Below, piece after piece: positions 36,472 to 45,656 of a stretch of DNA of 64,000 bases (position 1 is the first letter of the stretch; each line of letters begins with the position of its first letter). The DNA is taken from NCBI GenBank assembly GCA_028287745.1, contig JAQBPB010000032.1:1-64000 (forward strand), in the 5' to 3' direction. Made by a program: the position numbers and the translations under genes. This stretch comes from Chloroflexota bacterium. Its GTDB lineage: Bacteria > Chloroflexota > Chloroflexia > Chloroheliales > Chloroheliaceae. The notes below the pieces were generated by a model. The model was not told the origin of the DNA. It made no database searches and saw only the letters and a list, made by a program, of their open reading frames with translations.

Positions 36472-36948
36472 TTAATCGGTCAGGACTGTGTAATCCGCAC
36501 CCGTTTCTTTTAAACGGTCCAGGAAAGCCGGTAAATCGCCCGGCGCGGCCTGGAATAGTACTTTAAAAGGCCCGGTCTGGCGGTTACGTGCGGCCCGGTA
36601 GAGTATTTCGACCAGTCCGCTAAAAACGCCCGGTACTTCATCACACAATATAAACGGCCCAAAACTTACCAGCAAAAGGGTTGGACCGGCAGGCAGCCAG
36701 CTTAAATCATTGAGACATTTTTCGAAATCTTCCCACACCTCTATAAAGTATTCGGGGAATTGCAAAACGGCCCCGGCCTCGTTAAAAAAGGTTTCTTCGT
36801 TGGTGCTTTTATCGCCCCGGATAACCCGTAAAGTCAGGCCGGGTTGCTGCCGGGCCAGTTCCAGGCGCAGCGGCATTAACTCGGCCGGTTCTAGCCCCAC
36901 CGCGTAAAAGACTGCCCCATCGTTTTCAAATAACCGGTTATAGTTCAT
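36472..36948 (-). CDS. Barstar-family (barnase inhibitor-like) protein
   Basis: 158 residues. The barstar signature is clear in FFNEAGAVLQFPEYFIEVWEDFEKCLNDLSWLP (given in parts), with the Phe-Pro-x-Tyr-Phe and N/D-W motifs of the RNase-binding helix region. Barstar-type proteins inhibit small secreted RNases by covering the active site. The usual position of the key Asp pair is kept in part (WEDFEKCL). No barnase-like RNase is near. The gene converges on the RiPP precursor, with 61 bp between the stops. Confidence 0.8.
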   Translation of the reverse strand: MNYNRLFENDGAVFYAVGLEPAELMPLRLELARQQPGLTLRVIRGDKSTNEETFFNEAGAVLQFPEYFIEVWEDFEKCLNDLSWLPAGPTLLLVSFGPFILCDEVPGVFSGLVEILYRAARNRQTGPFKVLFQAAPGDLPAFLDRLKETGADYTVLTD

Positions 36949-37067
36949 TTCAAGTTTCCCGCTAAATTATAACGCCACCGGCTGAATTCTACAGCCGGTC
37001 TGGATTCTTCGTCAATGGGAGTGGCTTTGCGGCCCGCAGAGGTCTGATTAAAGAAATGGGGCGGATG

Positions 37068-38780
37068 CTATTTTCCGAAGCAGCCGCCGGGGTTAGCGCG
37101 TGGCTGGGAACGCTGCCAGACCTCATAAATACCACCGGGCAGCTTTTCTTCTAGCGCCAGGGTATAGTTGGCCCGCATTTGGACCTGGATGAAGTCGGGC
37201 AAGAAATGACCGTGCAGAATCATGAGGCTAAAGCAGCGGTTCTTAACCATTTGCTCCAGTTCCTGGCCCTGCCAGAGTCCGGCCTGGTTGTAGACCAGGA
37301 TATTGCTCGGGTTCGTTACTACCTCATAACCGTTGACCATCGCAAAACTGGCTTCTTCGGTCAGGACCGGGGGCGGCGCGGCTTTGACCATATCAGCGAT
37401 ACGCTGTCCGGCCTGCCGTTCCTGTTCGGTCGGAAAAGTCCCGAATAAGACAAAATTACCGCTGTGCCCTTTGATGTAATTCTTCCAGGGGTGGGGTGTT
37501 TCGGGTGTGTGATAAAAAATAACGTTCTGCAAGACCAGCAGCACAACCACCAGGCTGGTAATTGCGGTCCGGAAGTCAATTCTCCCGGTACCGGGTGCTT
37601 TTGGAAGGCCGGGTTCGGCGGTAGCCGGGGGGGCTATGGTCCCGGGTTTGATAAAGCGGGGAAAATTAAGGTCCGGTCTTATAAGTTTGCCCTTTAACAC
37701 ATCCCCGGTGAAAAGCCCGGCTGCGATGGCGACCGCCGCGATAGAAGAATAAAAGTAGGTTTCCGCCGCGCCGAATTTCCCGACCAGGACCGAGCCAAGA
37801 GTAGTCGTTATTAAATAAACCAGCCACAGGCTCAAGCGGGCTTTCTGGCGGGCGGTTTGCCAGGCGTACCCGCCCGCCAGCAGCAGCAGCGGGGCGTGGG
37901 TCATGCCGTAGGCCAGCCATTGGTCCAGCAGTTGCCGCTTGATAAAAGTATTGATATTGACTTCTATCAGGTTGATATAAAACTGATGGGCGGTAATCCA
38001 ATCTATCAGCAGGAACAGCCCGCCGCCGGTTGCTCCGAAAATCAAGCCGCTGATAACGGCCAGTTTAGGCCGCCGCCAGAGCAGGAACAGGAACCCGGTC
38101 GCCACTGCGTCGATAGCCTGTTGCTTGGTGTATATCGCCGCCAGCAAAAAGACCAGCCCGGCGATAAAGTACCGCCTGTTTATTTGAGGAGCCGGGACAA
38201 CCGTCCCGTCCGGTTCCACCCGGTCCAGGGCGCGGCCCAGGAAATAAAGTCCCCAGGTTCCCAGCATGACCTGGGACACGTTGACCGTCGCGATAACGCC
38301 AAAGATGTAAATGTAGGGATTTGCCAGGACCAGCAGGACTGCCAGACCGGTTGCCAGGCGGTTGCGCCCGCTGTAGCGCCATACAATCGCGCCAACCGCC
38401 GCAGCCAGCCCAAAGACACATAAATCGGCCAGCAACCGGCCTGCCAGCAAACTCGGCCCAAAGACCCCCAGGAGCGGTATCATCAGGACGAAGTGGAAGG
38501 GCGGATAATTTATATCGAAAAAGGGATAGTGATTAAGGTTCAGGTAAGGCCCCCGGCCCTGCATTAGCAGCCAGGCGCTCCAGACGTTATGTCCTTCGCC
38601 CTGGTCAAGTTCCCAGGGAAAAGCGGCCGTCGCGGCCATAATCCGCAACAACGAGAGAGTATAAAAAAGTAGCGGCAGCAGTATAACTGCCGCCACTACC
38701 ATTATCAAAGGTTTTGGGTAAGGGAAACCCGGCTCTGCGTTATCAGCGCTGGTACGGGGTTCCCTCAGACCGGATTTCAC
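37068..38780 (-). CDS. Polytopic membrane glycosyltransferase (GT-C/mannosyltransferase-like)
   Basis: 570 residues with about ten hydrophobic helices. The first loop has WELDQGEGHNVWSAWLLMQGRGPYLNLNHYPFFDINYPPFHF (given in parts), an acidic-pair loop typical of GT-C enzymes that use lipid-linked sugar donors (DUF2029/GT87-like). A soluble C-terminal part of about 150 residues follows. Starts with GTG, 19 bp after the secreted hydrolase gene on the same strand, so both are one operon for cell-surface glycan work. The sugar is unknown. Confidence 0.72.
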   Translation of the reverse strand: MKSGLREPRTSADNAEPGFPYPKPLIMVVAAVILLPLLFYTLSLLRIMAATAAFPWELDQGEGHNVWSAWLLMQGRGPYLNLNHYPFFDINYPPFHFVLMIPLLGVFGPSLLAGRLLADLCVFGLAAAVGAIVWRYSGRNRLATGLAVLLVLANPYIYIFGVIATVNVSQVMLGTWGLYFLGRALDRVEPDGTVVPAPQINRRYFIAGLVFLLAAIYTKQQAIDAVATGFLFLLWRRPKLAVISGLIFGATGGGLFLLIDWITAHQFYINLIEVNINTFIKRQLLDQWLAYGMTHAPLLLLAGGYAWQTARQKARLSLWLVYLITTTLGSVLVGKFGAAETYFYSSIAAVAIAAGLFTGDVLKGKLIRPDLNFPRFIKPGTIAPPATAEPGLPKAPGTGRIDFRTAITSLVVVLLVLQNVIFYHTPETPHPWKNYIKGHSGNFVLFGTFPTEQERQAGQRIADMVKAAPPPVLTEEASFAMVNGYEVVTNPSNILVYNQAGLWQGQELEQMVKNRCFSLMILHGHFLPDFIQVQMRANYTLALEEKLPGGIYEVWQRSQPRANPGGCFGK

Positions 38781-38799
38781 CTTTAGCTACTATCCTTGC

Positions 38800-40863
38800 T
38801 TACTTGGCCTGTTTGGCAAGCTGCTGATAAGCAAAGTAGGCCGGGCGTTTGCTGCCGTCACGGTTCAAGATGCCGAAGCCGAGCTTCTCATCGTTTTTGC
38901 CGTTGGCAGTCGGTTTGGTGACGTTAGGTAACCCGAAGTTCAGGTTCCACAACGCCATTACGCCCATCCAGGGGTATCTTTCCTGGGCCAGTTGATAGGC
39001 ACCACGGATGTAATCCGCCTGCTGCTGCTGGGAATTCAGCTTGGCATATTCATAGCCGTCCTGCGGGTTATTGTCGCTGGACCAGCCGAATTCGGTCAAC
39101 CAGACCTGCTTGGCGCCGTCACCGCTATCTTCCATTACCTTCCGCAGAGTTTCAATCCGGCGGAAGTAGAATTCGGAGCTGTTGTTCCAGGCCGGTGAAG
39201 GACCGGTATTCTCCGGGTATAGGTACTGCGGGCCGTTAGCGTGGCCGCCCGGGTGCATACCCATCACGTCGAAGTACTTGCGGATTTCGCCGTTGTTATA
39301 GGCGTAAATATCCTTCAGGTACTGGGTGTCGGGTACCGCGTAGTTCGGGTCGTTGGTCTCGGTCGGGGAAAGCGCCCCGAACATTACGATCGCAGCCGGG
39401 TCGGCAGCCTTGACCGAGTTGTAAGCCTTCTGGAGCATCGGCACGTAGCGATTAACGTTGATGCCTGTGCCGGATTCGCGGCTCAGGTTCATTTCGTTCC
39501 AGATTTCATAGGCTTCCACTTTACCCTTGTAGCGGTTAGCCAGGGCATGCATGAAATCGCCAAACTTGTTCATCTTATCCTGGTCCGGCAGACCGCTGCC
39601 GCCCGAGCGATACTTCGCAGGCGTACCGATAGGGCTCAAGATAATATGAATGTTGTCGACATAGAGCGCGTCTACAATTTTGTCCAGTTCATTCCAGACA
39701 AAGCGGTCGGGATCGTCACGGGTAGGATCTTCAATGTCGGACCAGGTAATTTGCTGGCGGACCCAGCGAGCGCCAAGGTCTTTGACCCAACCGGTAACCT
39801 GGGTGCGGTCCTGGTAGAACAGGTGCGCATTGATACCATAGCTCAGGTTAGCAACCTTGAGCGGGGAAAGGATCGGGTCGTTGATCGGCTGAGAAACGGG
39901 CATTTTGCCGCCGCCGTAACGCCATACGAAATAGTGCTGGCCTACGTTGCCCATTTCAACCTTGTAACCGTTCGGGTTGCTGGGAGTGTAGGTCAGACAG
40001 CGGCGCTGGAAGCACTGCATCAGGACGTCTTGTTCGACGCCAGCGACTTTAACACGGGTCCAGTAAGCATCGGTGATCGGGAAACCCATCGCGTACAGCC
40101 AGTCGAAAACTTTCTGGCCGTTGACGGTGGTCCGGCTGCCGGTGTCGAATTTGGGTCCGGTCTGGTTCATGTAGTCCCACAGTACGGCGGGAATATTATG
40201 GCCGAGAGTGTTATCGTGGTAAACAATGTTGGTGCCCGGGTAGTTAGCCAGTCCGGCATTGTTGCCCACTACGCCGTTGCCTTCGCCATCTTTGGTCAGA
40301 GTTTCAGAGACCTTCTGGCCGATGCGGTTAGGTTTGCGGTTGGCCGCGACGCTGCCGTCATCATAGGAAGCGACCGAGCGCAGGGTCTTGTAGGTCGGCG
40401 CGTTAGCGTTGACCGCGATATTGTCGCCCGCGACCGGAACATTATTAGCCGGGGAACTAGTGTCTACGAAACGGGCGTCACCTTCCTGGCGGCGGCCGCT
40501 GACCAGCTCAACTACCAGCAAGCCGTTGGTTACATAGTACTGGGAATTCGGATCACCGAACGGATTGTTGAGTTCCATACGGGTCTTATCAAAGTACTGG
40601 ACCCAGCGGCGCTGTCCGCCTACCGGAGCAGCATCGTCGTACCGTTCGAAGCCAGCATCAATAAAATTGGGGCCCCAGAGGTAGGAGCGTTGGACCTGGC
40701 CGTTATCGACCGGCAAGTCGGTGGTTAACCAGACGCGTTGGAAGCCGGGTTTGGTGAAGGGCGGCGTAGCAGCCTCGGCTACCGGGGTATTCCCCACCAC
40801 AGGAAAAACAGCGCTCATCACTACTGCGACAACCATCGCAATCAGGGCAAGCTTTTTGTTCAC
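38800..40863 (-). CDS. Secreted glycoside hydrolase (clan A-like) with an N-terminal accessory domain
   Basis: 687 residues with a signal peptide ending near VAEAA (31-32). Residues 35-320 form a domain often seen in Chloroflexota secreted proteins (RRWVQYFDKTRMELNNP). Residues 335-680 form a (beta/alpha)8 hydrolase: AYEIWNEMNL with the acid/base E457 and VWLTEFGWSS with the nucleophile E591, as in GH39/GH5-like enzymes. It probably acts on extracellular polysaccharide. The start codon is GTG with AAGGAGG upstream. It is the first gene of an operon with the GT-C protein. Confidence 0.78.
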   Translation of the reverse strand: MNKKLALIAMVVAVVMSAVFPVVGNTPVAEAATPPFTKPGFQRVWLTTDLPVDNGQVQRSYLWGPNFIDAGFERYDDAAPVGGQRRWVQYFDKTRMELNNPFGDPNSQYYVTNGLLVVELVSGRRQEGDARFVDTSSPANNVPVAGDNIAVNANAPTYKTLRSVASYDDGSVAANRKPNRIGQKVSETLTKDGEGNGVVGNNAGLANYPGTNIVYHDNTLGHNIPAVLWDYMNQTGPKFDTGSRTTVNGQKVFDWLYAMGFPITDAYWTRVKVAGVEQDVLMQCFQRRCLTYTPSNPNGYKVEMGNVGQHYFVWRYGGGKMPVSQPINDPILSPLKVANLSYGINAHLFYQDRTQVTGWVKDLGARWVRQQITWSDIEDPTRDDPDRFVWNELDKIVDALYVDNIHIILSPIGTPAKYRSGGSGLPDQDKMNKFGDFMHALANRYKGKVEAYEIWNEMNLSRESGTGINVNRYVPMLQKAYNSVKAADPAAIVMFGALSPTETNDPNYAVPDTQYLKDIYAYNNGEIRKYFDVMGMHPGGHANGPQYLYPENTGPSPAWNNSSEFYFRRIETLRKVMEDSGDGAKQVWLTEFGWSSDNNPQDGYEYAKLNSQQQQADYIRGAYQLAQERYPWMGVMALWNLNFGLPNVTKPTANGKNDEKLGFGILNRDGSKRPAYFAYQQLAKQAK

Positions 40864-41551
40864 TAAGTTCCTCCTTAGCTAAGAAGTTAATTCTACAAAA
40901 TGGTTCCGCCAGACCCGCTAAACTTACCGGGTTGTCAGGCCAAACCAGTGTATTAAATAACTGTTCTTAAAATCTTCTTATCTGGAATAGACTCATGGGT
41001 ACCTGCAAGCAAGGCTTGCCAGGCTGCCACAAGTTCTTGCTTTTACACCAGGTACAAATAGAAAGTATGATTTTTTCAGTGTACAAACGCCAACAGTCTA
41101 GCATGACCATTGATTATTGTCTACTTAATTAAGTTCCCCTAATTCCTGCCTACCCGGTTCTCCGGCTGTAACTGCTGCAGCTTCGGAGGCTCTTTTCCGG
41201 GAATAGACCTACCCTAATAACGAAGTTCCGGCCAAACGGTTACACCTTTATATTACAGTCCTTGAAACACTGGCCTTTAACCCGGCTCGGTAGTCCGGGA
41301 GCGTATTATTATTCGGTTTGTACCTATTGTTTTATCATTGGCATTTACTTGCTTTTTTAGCGCATTGTACAAAATCTCAACTTAAAAGCGCTTATCAATT
41401 TGAATAGATTTATGCCGCTTGTAAAAGAGATAGAAATACCCTATTGATTTCCCTAGTTTGGTTCCTACAGCTTAGAGGTTTAAAGTGCTATAATTTTTGG
41501 GTGTAAACTCCCGTTGAACCGCTCTATATTATTTAGGAGAAGCTATAAATT
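40864..41551. other. 688 bp divergent region with repeated GTACAAA motifs
   Basis: Lies between the secreted hydrolase (minus) and the malic enzyme (plus). GTACAAA occurs at 41052-41058, 41081-41087 and 41367-41373, and its complement TTTGTAC at 41317-41323. An extended -10 box for the malic enzyme is at 41486-41494. Otherwise no ORF or RNA gene is visible. Confidence 0.6.
41486..41494 (+). promoter_or_regulatory. Extended -10 promoter of the malic enzyme gene
   Basis: TGcTATAAT, 58 bp before the ATG. The context GTGCTATAATTTTTGGGT is close to that of the promoter at 275 (GTGCTACAATTTTGGGT). Confidence 0.5.
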
Positions 41552-43000
41552 ATGAATATTGTTCCTAATGCCAGCTATAGTTTTACTCTGCGCCTGGAAA
41601 TCCCCAACCGGGTAGGTATGTTAAGCCGGGTAATGCAAGCTATCAGCGAGGCGGGCGGCGACCTGGGGGCAATTGATATTGTCCAGGCAACCCGCGATAC
41701 AATGATCCGCGATATTACGGTGGCAGCCGGGGACGAGGCCCATGCCGAAGCGATTGCCGAAAAGGTCAAAGAAATAAGCGATGTCCACGTGGTTAACTTC
41801 AGCGACCGGACCTTCTTGCTTCACCTGGGCGGTAAAATCAGTGTCCATAGCAAAACACCCTTAAAGACGCGTGACCAACTTTCGATGGCCTATACTCCCG
41901 GAGTAGCCCGGGTGTGTCTGGCGATTGCCGAAGACAAGGCTAAAGCTTATTCCTTGACGATTAAAAGCAATACTGTGGCGGTAGTTTCCGATGGTACGGC
42001 CGTGCTTGGCCTGGGCGATATTGGCCCGGAAGCAGCTATGCCCGTAATGGAAGGCAAAGCCATGTTATTCAAAGAGTTCGGCCAGGTTGACGCCTTCCCG
42101 ATCTGCCTCGATACCAAGGATACCGAAGAAATCATCCGGATTGTTAAAGCGATTGCGCCGGGCTTTGGCGGCATTAACCTGGAAGATATTTCCGCCCCTC
42201 GCTGCTTTGAGATTGAAGAGCGCCTGGTAAAAGAACTCGATATTCCGGTTATGCACGATGACCAGCACGGCACGGCTGTCGTGGTGCTGGCGGCCCTCCT
42301 GAACGCCCTCAAAGTGACCGGCAAGCAGCCTGAAGATATTAAGGTTGTGGTCAGCGGTGTCGGCGCCTCCGGGGTAGCTTGCTCCAAAATTATTATGGCA
42401 GCCGGGGTCAAGAATATCATCGGAGCCGACCGGAACGGCGCTATTTACAGGGGCCGGGTCGAGAACATGAACAATATGAAGGAATGGTATGCTGAAAATA
42501 CCAATCCGCAAGGCTTAAAAGGTAGCCTGAGCGATGTAATCGAGGGTGCCGATGTATTCCTGGGCCTGTCCGGGCCGGGTACTTTCTCGGTTGAGATGCT
42601 CAAGAAGATGTCGAAAGACCCGATTGTTTTTGCCCTGGCTAACCCGACACCGGAAATTCTGCCGGAAGACGCCGCGCCGTATGTTAAAGTCATGGCGACC
42701 GGCCGCAGTGATTATCCGAACCAGATCAACAACGTTTTGTGTTTCCCTGGTATCTTCCGGGGAGCCCTGGACTGCCGGGCCAGCGTTATTAACGAAGAAA
42801 TGAAACTGGCGGCGGCTCGCGCTATCCAGACGATTATCACAGACGAGGAACTCAGCCCGGACTACATTATTCCTTCGGTCTTCGACAAGCGGGTTGCCCC
42901 GGCGGTCGCTAAAGCCGTGGTCGAAGCGGCCTACGAAACCGGTGTTGCCAAGCGCGAACGCAAACCTTCCGCCGCCCAGGAAACCGCGGCCATGCATTAG
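41552..43000 (+). CDS. NAD-dependent malic enzyme with N-terminal ACT domain
   Basis: 482 residues. Residues 9-85 form an ACT domain (LRLEIPNRVGMLSRVMQAISEAGG), usually a small-molecule sensor. The catalytic part has YTPGVARVC, TVAVVSDGTAVLGLGDIGPEAAMPVMEGK (in parts), PVMHDDQHGTAVVVLAALLNAL and a Rossmann GVGASGVACSKI. It converts malate to pyruvate and CO2, linking the TCA cycle with pyruvate. The ACT domain suggests amino-acid control. Ribosome site TTAGGAG before the ATG. Confidence 0.92.
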   Translation: MNIVPNASYSFTLRLEIPNRVGMLSRVMQAISEAGGDLGAIDIVQATRDTMIRDITVAAGDEAHAEAIAEKVKEISDVHVVNFSDRTFLLHLGGKISVHSKTPLKTRDQLSMAYTPGVARVCLAIAEDKAKAYSLTIKSNTVAVVSDGTAVLGLGDIGPEAAMPVMEGKAMLFKEFGQVDAFPICLDTKDTEEIIRIVKAIAPGFGGINLEDISAPRCFEIEERLVKELDIPVMHDDQHGTAVVVLAALLNALKVTGKQPEDIKVVVSGVGASGVACSKIIMAAGVKNIIGADRNGAIYRGRVENMNNMKEWYAENTNPQGLKGSLSDVIEGADVFLGLSGPGTFSVEMLKKMSKDPIVFALANPTPEILPEDAAPYVKVMATGRSDYPNQINNVLCFPGIFRGALDCRASVINEEMKLAAARAIQTIITDEELSPDYIIPSVFDKRVAPAVAKAVVEAAYETGVAKRERKPSAAQETAAMH

Positions 43001-43037
43001 GGTTTCAAGGCAAAATTTTGCAATAACAGTATCACGT

Positions 43038-43079
43038 AAAAGTGCGGCCCTGCTTTATCAAAACAGGCCCGCACTTTTT
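43038..43079 (+). terminator. Rho-independent terminator of the malic enzyme gene
   Basis: AAAAGTGCGGCCCTG and CAGGCCCGCACTTTTT pair with one mismatch, followed by further T. Confidence 0.88.
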
Positions 43080-43176
43080 GTATTTTCAAAACTACAAACT
43101 CCTTCATTGACATCTTAAAAGCCAGGTGATATCCTACATACAGCTAACCGAATAAACAACTCAAGGAGTGATTTTT

Positions 43177-44412
43177 ATGGAAGTACGGCCCCTTCGCGAG
43201 GAAGAAAAAGAACCTTTTGCCAGGATATTGCGGGACGCTTTTGTAACCGAGCCTGGTTTTGTAAACCAGTGGATGGAACGAGCTATCCTGGAAGATATGC
43301 GCGGCCTCTTTGATGATAATGGGCGACTGATTAGCGGCCTTCGCTTGCTCTGGCATGATGTCTGGTTGGGTCGCAAGAAAGTCCGGATGGCCGGGATTAC
43401 CAATGTTGCCACCCCGCCCGAATACCGCCGCAAGGGCCTATTAAAGAACTTGCTTCGCGAGGTTATGCGCCAGGAACACGAAAAAGGAATTAACGTTTCC
43501 GGTCTTTATCCTTTTGAATTTTCTTTTTATCGAAAGTTTGGTTATGAATTAGCTGGAAGCGTTCAGCGTGTTACGGTAAAAATCCCCGCAATGGCCGATT
43601 TCAGGTCGCAAAGCAAGGGCCAGTGGACCCAATGCACCGAAGAGGATTGGCCGCGTTTCAAAGCGCTCTACGACCGCTACTGCGTGGGCCGTTTTGGTCG
43701 CATGGACCGGGCTATAGACACTATCTGGAAAAGGTCGGTCATGACCAGTTTCGATAATGGCAACTATATACCGCTGACTTCCTATATCTGGACTGACGAG
43801 TCCGGCCAGGACCGGGCCTATATTATCTACCGTATGAAGGCTAAAGCATCCAACGAGTGGGACCGTGATATGCGGGTGCGCGAGATGGTCTGGGTGGATG
43901 AAGCGGCCCGCCATGAAATTTACGCTTTTATCGCCAATCACGACTCACAGGCCGAAAGTGTTATCTGGAATACCGAACCGGGCGATGAAGTTTATTCTTT
44001 GCTCGCCAACCCACGGGCGGCCACCATCGAACATGAGGCCGGGTACATGCTGCGCCTGTTGGACGTGGAAAAGGGTCTGGCCGAGCGGGCCTGGCCGGTG
44101 CTGGAAGCGAATGAGTCCGCCGCGTTTAGCCTGGCGGTGCGCGATGATGTGCTGGACTGGAACGACCGGCGCACTTACCGGATGGCCGCCAGAGGGGAGC
44201 AGGTTGAGATAAGCAGCCAGGCCGGTACCGAGAAAGCCGGGCTTAGCTGCGATGTGCGCATCCTGGCCCAGCTTTACGCCGGGTATCTCAGCCCGGTTCA
44301 CGCGGCCCGGTTGGGTAAACTGGAAGTGCGGTCCGGGGCCGACCTGGTGGCGGCCCAGCGTCTTTTCAGCCCGCCGGGCCAACCGGCCGCTTTCATGAAT
44401 GACTGGTGGTAG
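43177..44412 (+). CDS. Eis-like GNAT acetyltransferase
   Basis: 411 residues from the ATG at 43177; AAGGAG (43163-43168) sits 8 nt upstream, so the in-frame GTG at 43168 is too close. The N-terminal GNAT core has MAGITNVATPPEYRRKGLLKNLLREVM, the acetyl-CoA motif, and SGLYPFEFSFYRKFGYELAG. The long C-terminal half matches the Eis family (second GNAT-like fold plus an SCP2-like end). Eis proteins acetylate amines, including aminoglycosides. The true substrate is unknown. Convergent with the next gene, 3 bp apart. Confidence 0.85.
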   Translation: MEVRPLREEEKEPFARILRDAFVTEPGFVNQWMERAILEDMRGLFDDNGRLISGLRLLWHDVWLGRKKVRMAGITNVATPPEYRRKGLLKNLLREVMRQEHEKGINVSGLYPFEFSFYRKFGYELAGSVQRVTVKIPAMADFRSQSKGQWTQCTEEDWPRFKALYDRYCVGRFGRMDRAIDTIWKRSVMTSFDNGNYIPLTSYIWTDESGQDRAYIIYRMKAKASNEWDRDMRVREMVWVDEAARHEIYAFIANHDSQAESVIWNTEPGDEVYSLLANPRAATIEHEAGYMLRLLDVEKGLAERAWPVLEANESAAFSLAVRDDVLDWNDRRTYRMAARGEQVEISSQAGTEKAGLSCDVRILAQLYAGYLSPVHAARLGKLEVRSGADLVAAQRLFSPPGQPAAFMNDWW

Positions 44413-44415
44413 CAC

Positions 44416-45384
44416 CTAGGGGATAAGCAGAACCTTGCCGGTAGTCGCCCGGGCCTTCAAATCGCGGTGGGCCTGGGCGGCTTCCGACAGCGGGTAGGTG
44501 TGGTCGTACTTGAGTTTAAGCTTACCGGAGAGAACCCAGTTAAACACATCGCCGCTGCGCTGCAACAATTCTTCCCTGGTGGCGATATAGTGGCCCATGG
44601 TCGGCCTGGTCAGGTAGAGCGAGCCTTTCCGGTTCAAAATCTGGGGGTCAAAGGGCGGGACCGGGCCGCTGGAAGCTCCGTACAGGACCATGTAACCGCG
44701 CGGGCGCAGGCAGTTCAGGCTCTTTTCAAAGGTCGTATTGCCGACCGAATCGTAGACTACCGGCAGCTTTTCCCCGCCGGTCAGGCGGATAACTTCCTCT
44801 TCAAAATCGGTTTCAGCATAGTTAATTACATGGTCGGCTCCGGCCTGGCGGGCCAGGGCGGCTTTTTCTTCCGTGGATACGGTCGTTATTACGGTAGCCC
44901 CGCGCATTTTAGCCATCTGGATCAATAACTGCCCGACCCCACCGGCCCCGGCGTGTATCAGGATAGTTTCGCCTGACTGGATGGGGTAGGTGCTGTGGGA
45001 CAGGTAATGGGCGGTAATCCCCTGGAGCATCCCGGCCGCCGCCTGTTTCAGGTCAATTCCTTCCGGTACGGGTACTAACTTGTTGGCCGGGACTACCTGG
45101 TATTCGGCATAACTGCCCATTTTATCGCAGTGGGCCACTTGGTCGCCCGGTTTGAACTCGGTCACGCCCTCCCCAACCGCTTCGACAATACCGGATGCTT
45201 CGTTACCGGGGGTATAGGGTAACTGGACCGGGTATTGGCCCAGCCGGTAGTATATGTCAATAAAGTTCACCCCGGTGGCCGCTATTTTTACCAGCACTTC
45301 TCCGGCCTGGGGCTGGGGAGTAGGTATTTCTTGATATTTCAGGACTTCCGGCCCGCCGTGTTCTTCTACCCGAATTGCGTGCAT
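44416..45384 (-). CDS. Quinone oxidoreductase (MDR superfamily)
   Basis: 322 residues from the ATG at 45384, behind AAAGAGG; an upstream in-frame start at 45411 would put this site inside the gene. It opens [19 protein letters not shown], with the NADPH-binding [14 protein letters not shown] and the quinone-oxidoreductase motif [15 protein letters not shown]. These enzymes reduce quinones or enals with NADPH and have no zinc. It ends 3 bp from the stop of the convergent acetyltransferase gene. Confidence 0.9.
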   Translation of the reverse strand: MHAIRVEEHGGPEVLKYQEIPTPQPQAGEVLVKIAATGVNFIDIYYRLGQYPVQLPYTPGNEASGIVEAVGEGVTEFKPGDQVAHCDKMGSYAEYQVVPANKLVPVPEGIDLKQAAAGMLQGITAHYLSHSTYPIQSGETILIHAGAGGVGQLLIQMAKMRGATVITTVSTEEKAALARQAGADHVINYAETDFEEEVIRLTGGEKLPVVYDSVGNTTFEKSLNCLRPRGYMVLYGASSGPVPPFDPQILNRKGSLYLTRPTMGHYIATREELLQRSGDVFNWVLSGKLKLKYDHTYPLSEAAQAHRDLKARATTGKVLLIP

Positions 45385-45579
45385 ATTTCCTCTTTCTAGA
45401 TGTTTTATCAAACTTTTTCATAAAACCATTGCTTAAGAAAAAACTTTGTTGGTCCAAGTTTAGCACGCCTTATAATTTGGAGCCAACCAAAAAGGGGTAA
45501 ACCGGGGAAAACACCATAAAATCTTTGCCTCGCAACTTTAGGGACCCTGGCGGCATTCTAAATAGGAGATAAATTCACT

Positions 45580-45608
45580 TAGACAAAGCTCCGGCCTGAT
45601 GTTATAAT
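45580..45608 (+). promoter_or_regulatory. Promoter of the GT2 gene at 45657
   Basis: TAGACA, 17 bp, TATAAT, with the extended -10 TGT before the -10 box. Five of six at -35 and six of six at -10. Confidence 0.7.
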
Positions 45609-45656
45609 GCAGGCTCAAAAGTTGGGTTACGCTTTGAAAGGAGCCGGGAAATCCAG

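Noticed and set aside
39241-40728. 495-codon ORF antisense to the secreted hydrolase
   Set aside because: The hydrolase has signal peptide, catalytic motifs and ribosome site; the antisense frame has none.
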